Under the pieces are notes generated by a model that was not told the origin of the DNA, made no database searches, and saw only the letters and a list, made by a program, of their open reading frames with translations. From positions 1,054,284 through 1,118,283 of the forward strand of contig JACPKY010000002.1 in the NCBI GenBank assembly GCA_016186795.1: DNA of 64,000 nucleotides, written 5' to 3'. This stretch comes from Candidatus Gottesmanbacteria bacterium (GTDB taxonomy: Bacteria > Patescibacteria > Microgenomatia > 2-02-FULL-39-11). This document shows, piece after piece, positions 63,264 to 64,000 of this stretch; position 1 is the stretch's first letter, and every line of letters starts with the position of its first letter. A program made the position numbers and the translations under genes.

Positions 63264-64000
63264 ATGGAGACGAAAAGTGAGAATCTTACCCCCAAAATAC
63301 CCCTCCACATACTGTTAGGAATTTTTGCTCTTCTGAGTATAAATATCGCTTTTGTTGCTTTCTTGCTATCTAAATCAGAAAGGTTCAATCTCTTCACGCT
63401 TGCAAATGAAACGATCAAACAGTATGACGGCTTACTTGTTGAGATCGAAGGAGGACGATGTGAGGGTACCGAAAAAACTATTTGCCACAGGCTTGTCTAT
63501 GAAAACGATTATAAACGGGTCGTTAGTGTCGGAGCTGAAACAAGAACTATTCGATCGGAATTGAAAAGCGCCGCGGGTAGTGGGAAAAGAGTAACAATAC
63601 GAGGAATAGAGACCGAGTACAAAAAAGACAATAAGAAGATTCCGTATATTCTGGCCAAAAAAGTGATTATTCGAGAAGATAAGTCAGTTACCGCCACTCA
63701 GACAGTACGAATCGGGATGGGTGGAGGAGTACCACTTGATGAGAAGTGTGTTGACCCTAAGGATAAGAATAGACGGTGTCTTTTGGATGATCTTGGCATC
63801 AAGCATGCCGTAACTGGTGTCTTCTGGTCGGTCATTGAAAAAGATCTGGGAAACTATACCTGGGGAGCAATGACGGAAAGTGATCGTAAAATTGCTGAGT
63901 GTAATCGCCTCGGTATCGATTGTAGTGTCCTTATCACTAACGCTCCCGCTTGGGCAGTTTCGGAAGCAACCAAGAAAGTGGGTAAGTATTGCCCCGACTA
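63264..64000 (+). CDS. Secreted protein, 5' part only (TIM-barrel-like)
   Basis: Starts at ATG 63264 and is open to the window end (245 codons). One N-terminal membrane segment (about 15-36), then an OB-like or beta-rich region (LLVEIEGGRCEG, KRVTIRGIETEYK) and, after about residue 165, GVFWSVIEKDLGNYTWGAM and CSVLITNAPAWAVSEATKK, which resemble the start of a glycoside-hydrolase-type barrel. A relative of the gene at 33683 is possible. The protein continues beyond the window. Confidence 0.6.
   Translation, partial: METKSENLTPKIPLHILLGIFALLSINIAFVAFLLSKSERFNLFTLANETIKQYDGLLVEIEGGRCEGTEKTICHRLVYENDYKRVVSVGAETRTIRSELKSAAGSGKRVTIRGIETEYKKDNKKIPYILAKKVIIREDKSVTATQTVRIGMGGGVPLDEKCVDPKDKNRRCLLDDLGIKHAVTGVFWSVIEKDLGNYTWGAMTESDRKIAECNRLGIDCSVLITNAPAWAVSEATKKVGKYCPD

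Overview
The window looks like the chromosome of a Candidate Phyla Radiation (Patescibacteria) bacterium, most likely of the Microgenomates group. The evidence is a 23S rRNA gene interrupted by several self-splicing introns, two of which carry LAGLIDADG endonucleases; a set of YYY/PMT-type membrane glycosyltransferases; very large DUF2341/LamG, NHL and PT-linker surface proteins; many promoters whose -10 box lies only 6-8 nt before the start codon (leaderless mRNAs); and several families of short dispersed palindromes, some of them inserted in frame into coding sequences. The lineage is inferred from family content, not from a search.

Layout. 1-5.4 kb: trxB, a D,D-carboxypeptidase, a remnant of another trxB, and a secreted NHL-repeat protein that seems to start at ATT. 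5.5-12.7 kb: serine block, with a T-box leader in front of a SerA-SerB fusion, an FAD-linked 2-hydroxyacid oxidase, a nested inverted-repeat element, serS, a MurL-like PP-loop protein and a second trxB homologue. 12.8-20.6 kb: three transcription units (A, B, C) of small, GC-richer, orphan membrane proteins. Each has a TTGACA-like promoter, a BoxA-like motif, a structured leader and a run of hairpins after the genes; they are interleaved with vapBC, ruvCAB and a Tat-signal protein. 20.6-24.5 kb: DMT transporter, Nudix hydrolase, glutamate dehydrogenase, DsbA-like thioredoxin. 24.5-31.1 kb: a candidate small RNA, tRNA-Ala(TGC), a tRNA 3'-half remnant, 23S rRNA (spliced length about 2.96 kb, five group I introns) and 5S; no 16S is present. 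31.1-35 kb: rpsA, radA, a secreted TIM-barrel-like protein. 35-36.2 kb: a gene-poor stretch with two inverted DnaA boxes, direct repeats, a 50-aa ORF and a candidate small RNA. 36.2-56.3 kb: cell-surface glycan island (YYY protein, five PMT-like glycosyltransferases, GT4, GT2, FkbM methyltransferase, UbiA-type DPPR synthase-like protein, acyltransferase 3, FAD oxidoreductase) with a secreted pectate-lyase-like/PA14 protein. 56.3-64 kb: Ig-like secreted protein, four-helix-bundle (S23/IVP) protein, a 1960-residue LamG protein and the start of another secreted protein.

How it fits together. The serine block can make serine, possibly recycling the 2-hydroxyglutarate that SerA enzymes produce, and charge tRNA-Ser, with tRNA-sensing control at the T-box. 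The glycan island plus the giant secreted proteins point to an elaborate cell envelope. The most novel parts are operons A-C with their RNA architecture, the two introns separated by a 14-nt exon in helix 69-71 of 23S, and one short palindrome (core CCCGAT...ATCGGG) that recurs in rRNA variable helices, inside introns and in intergenic DNA.
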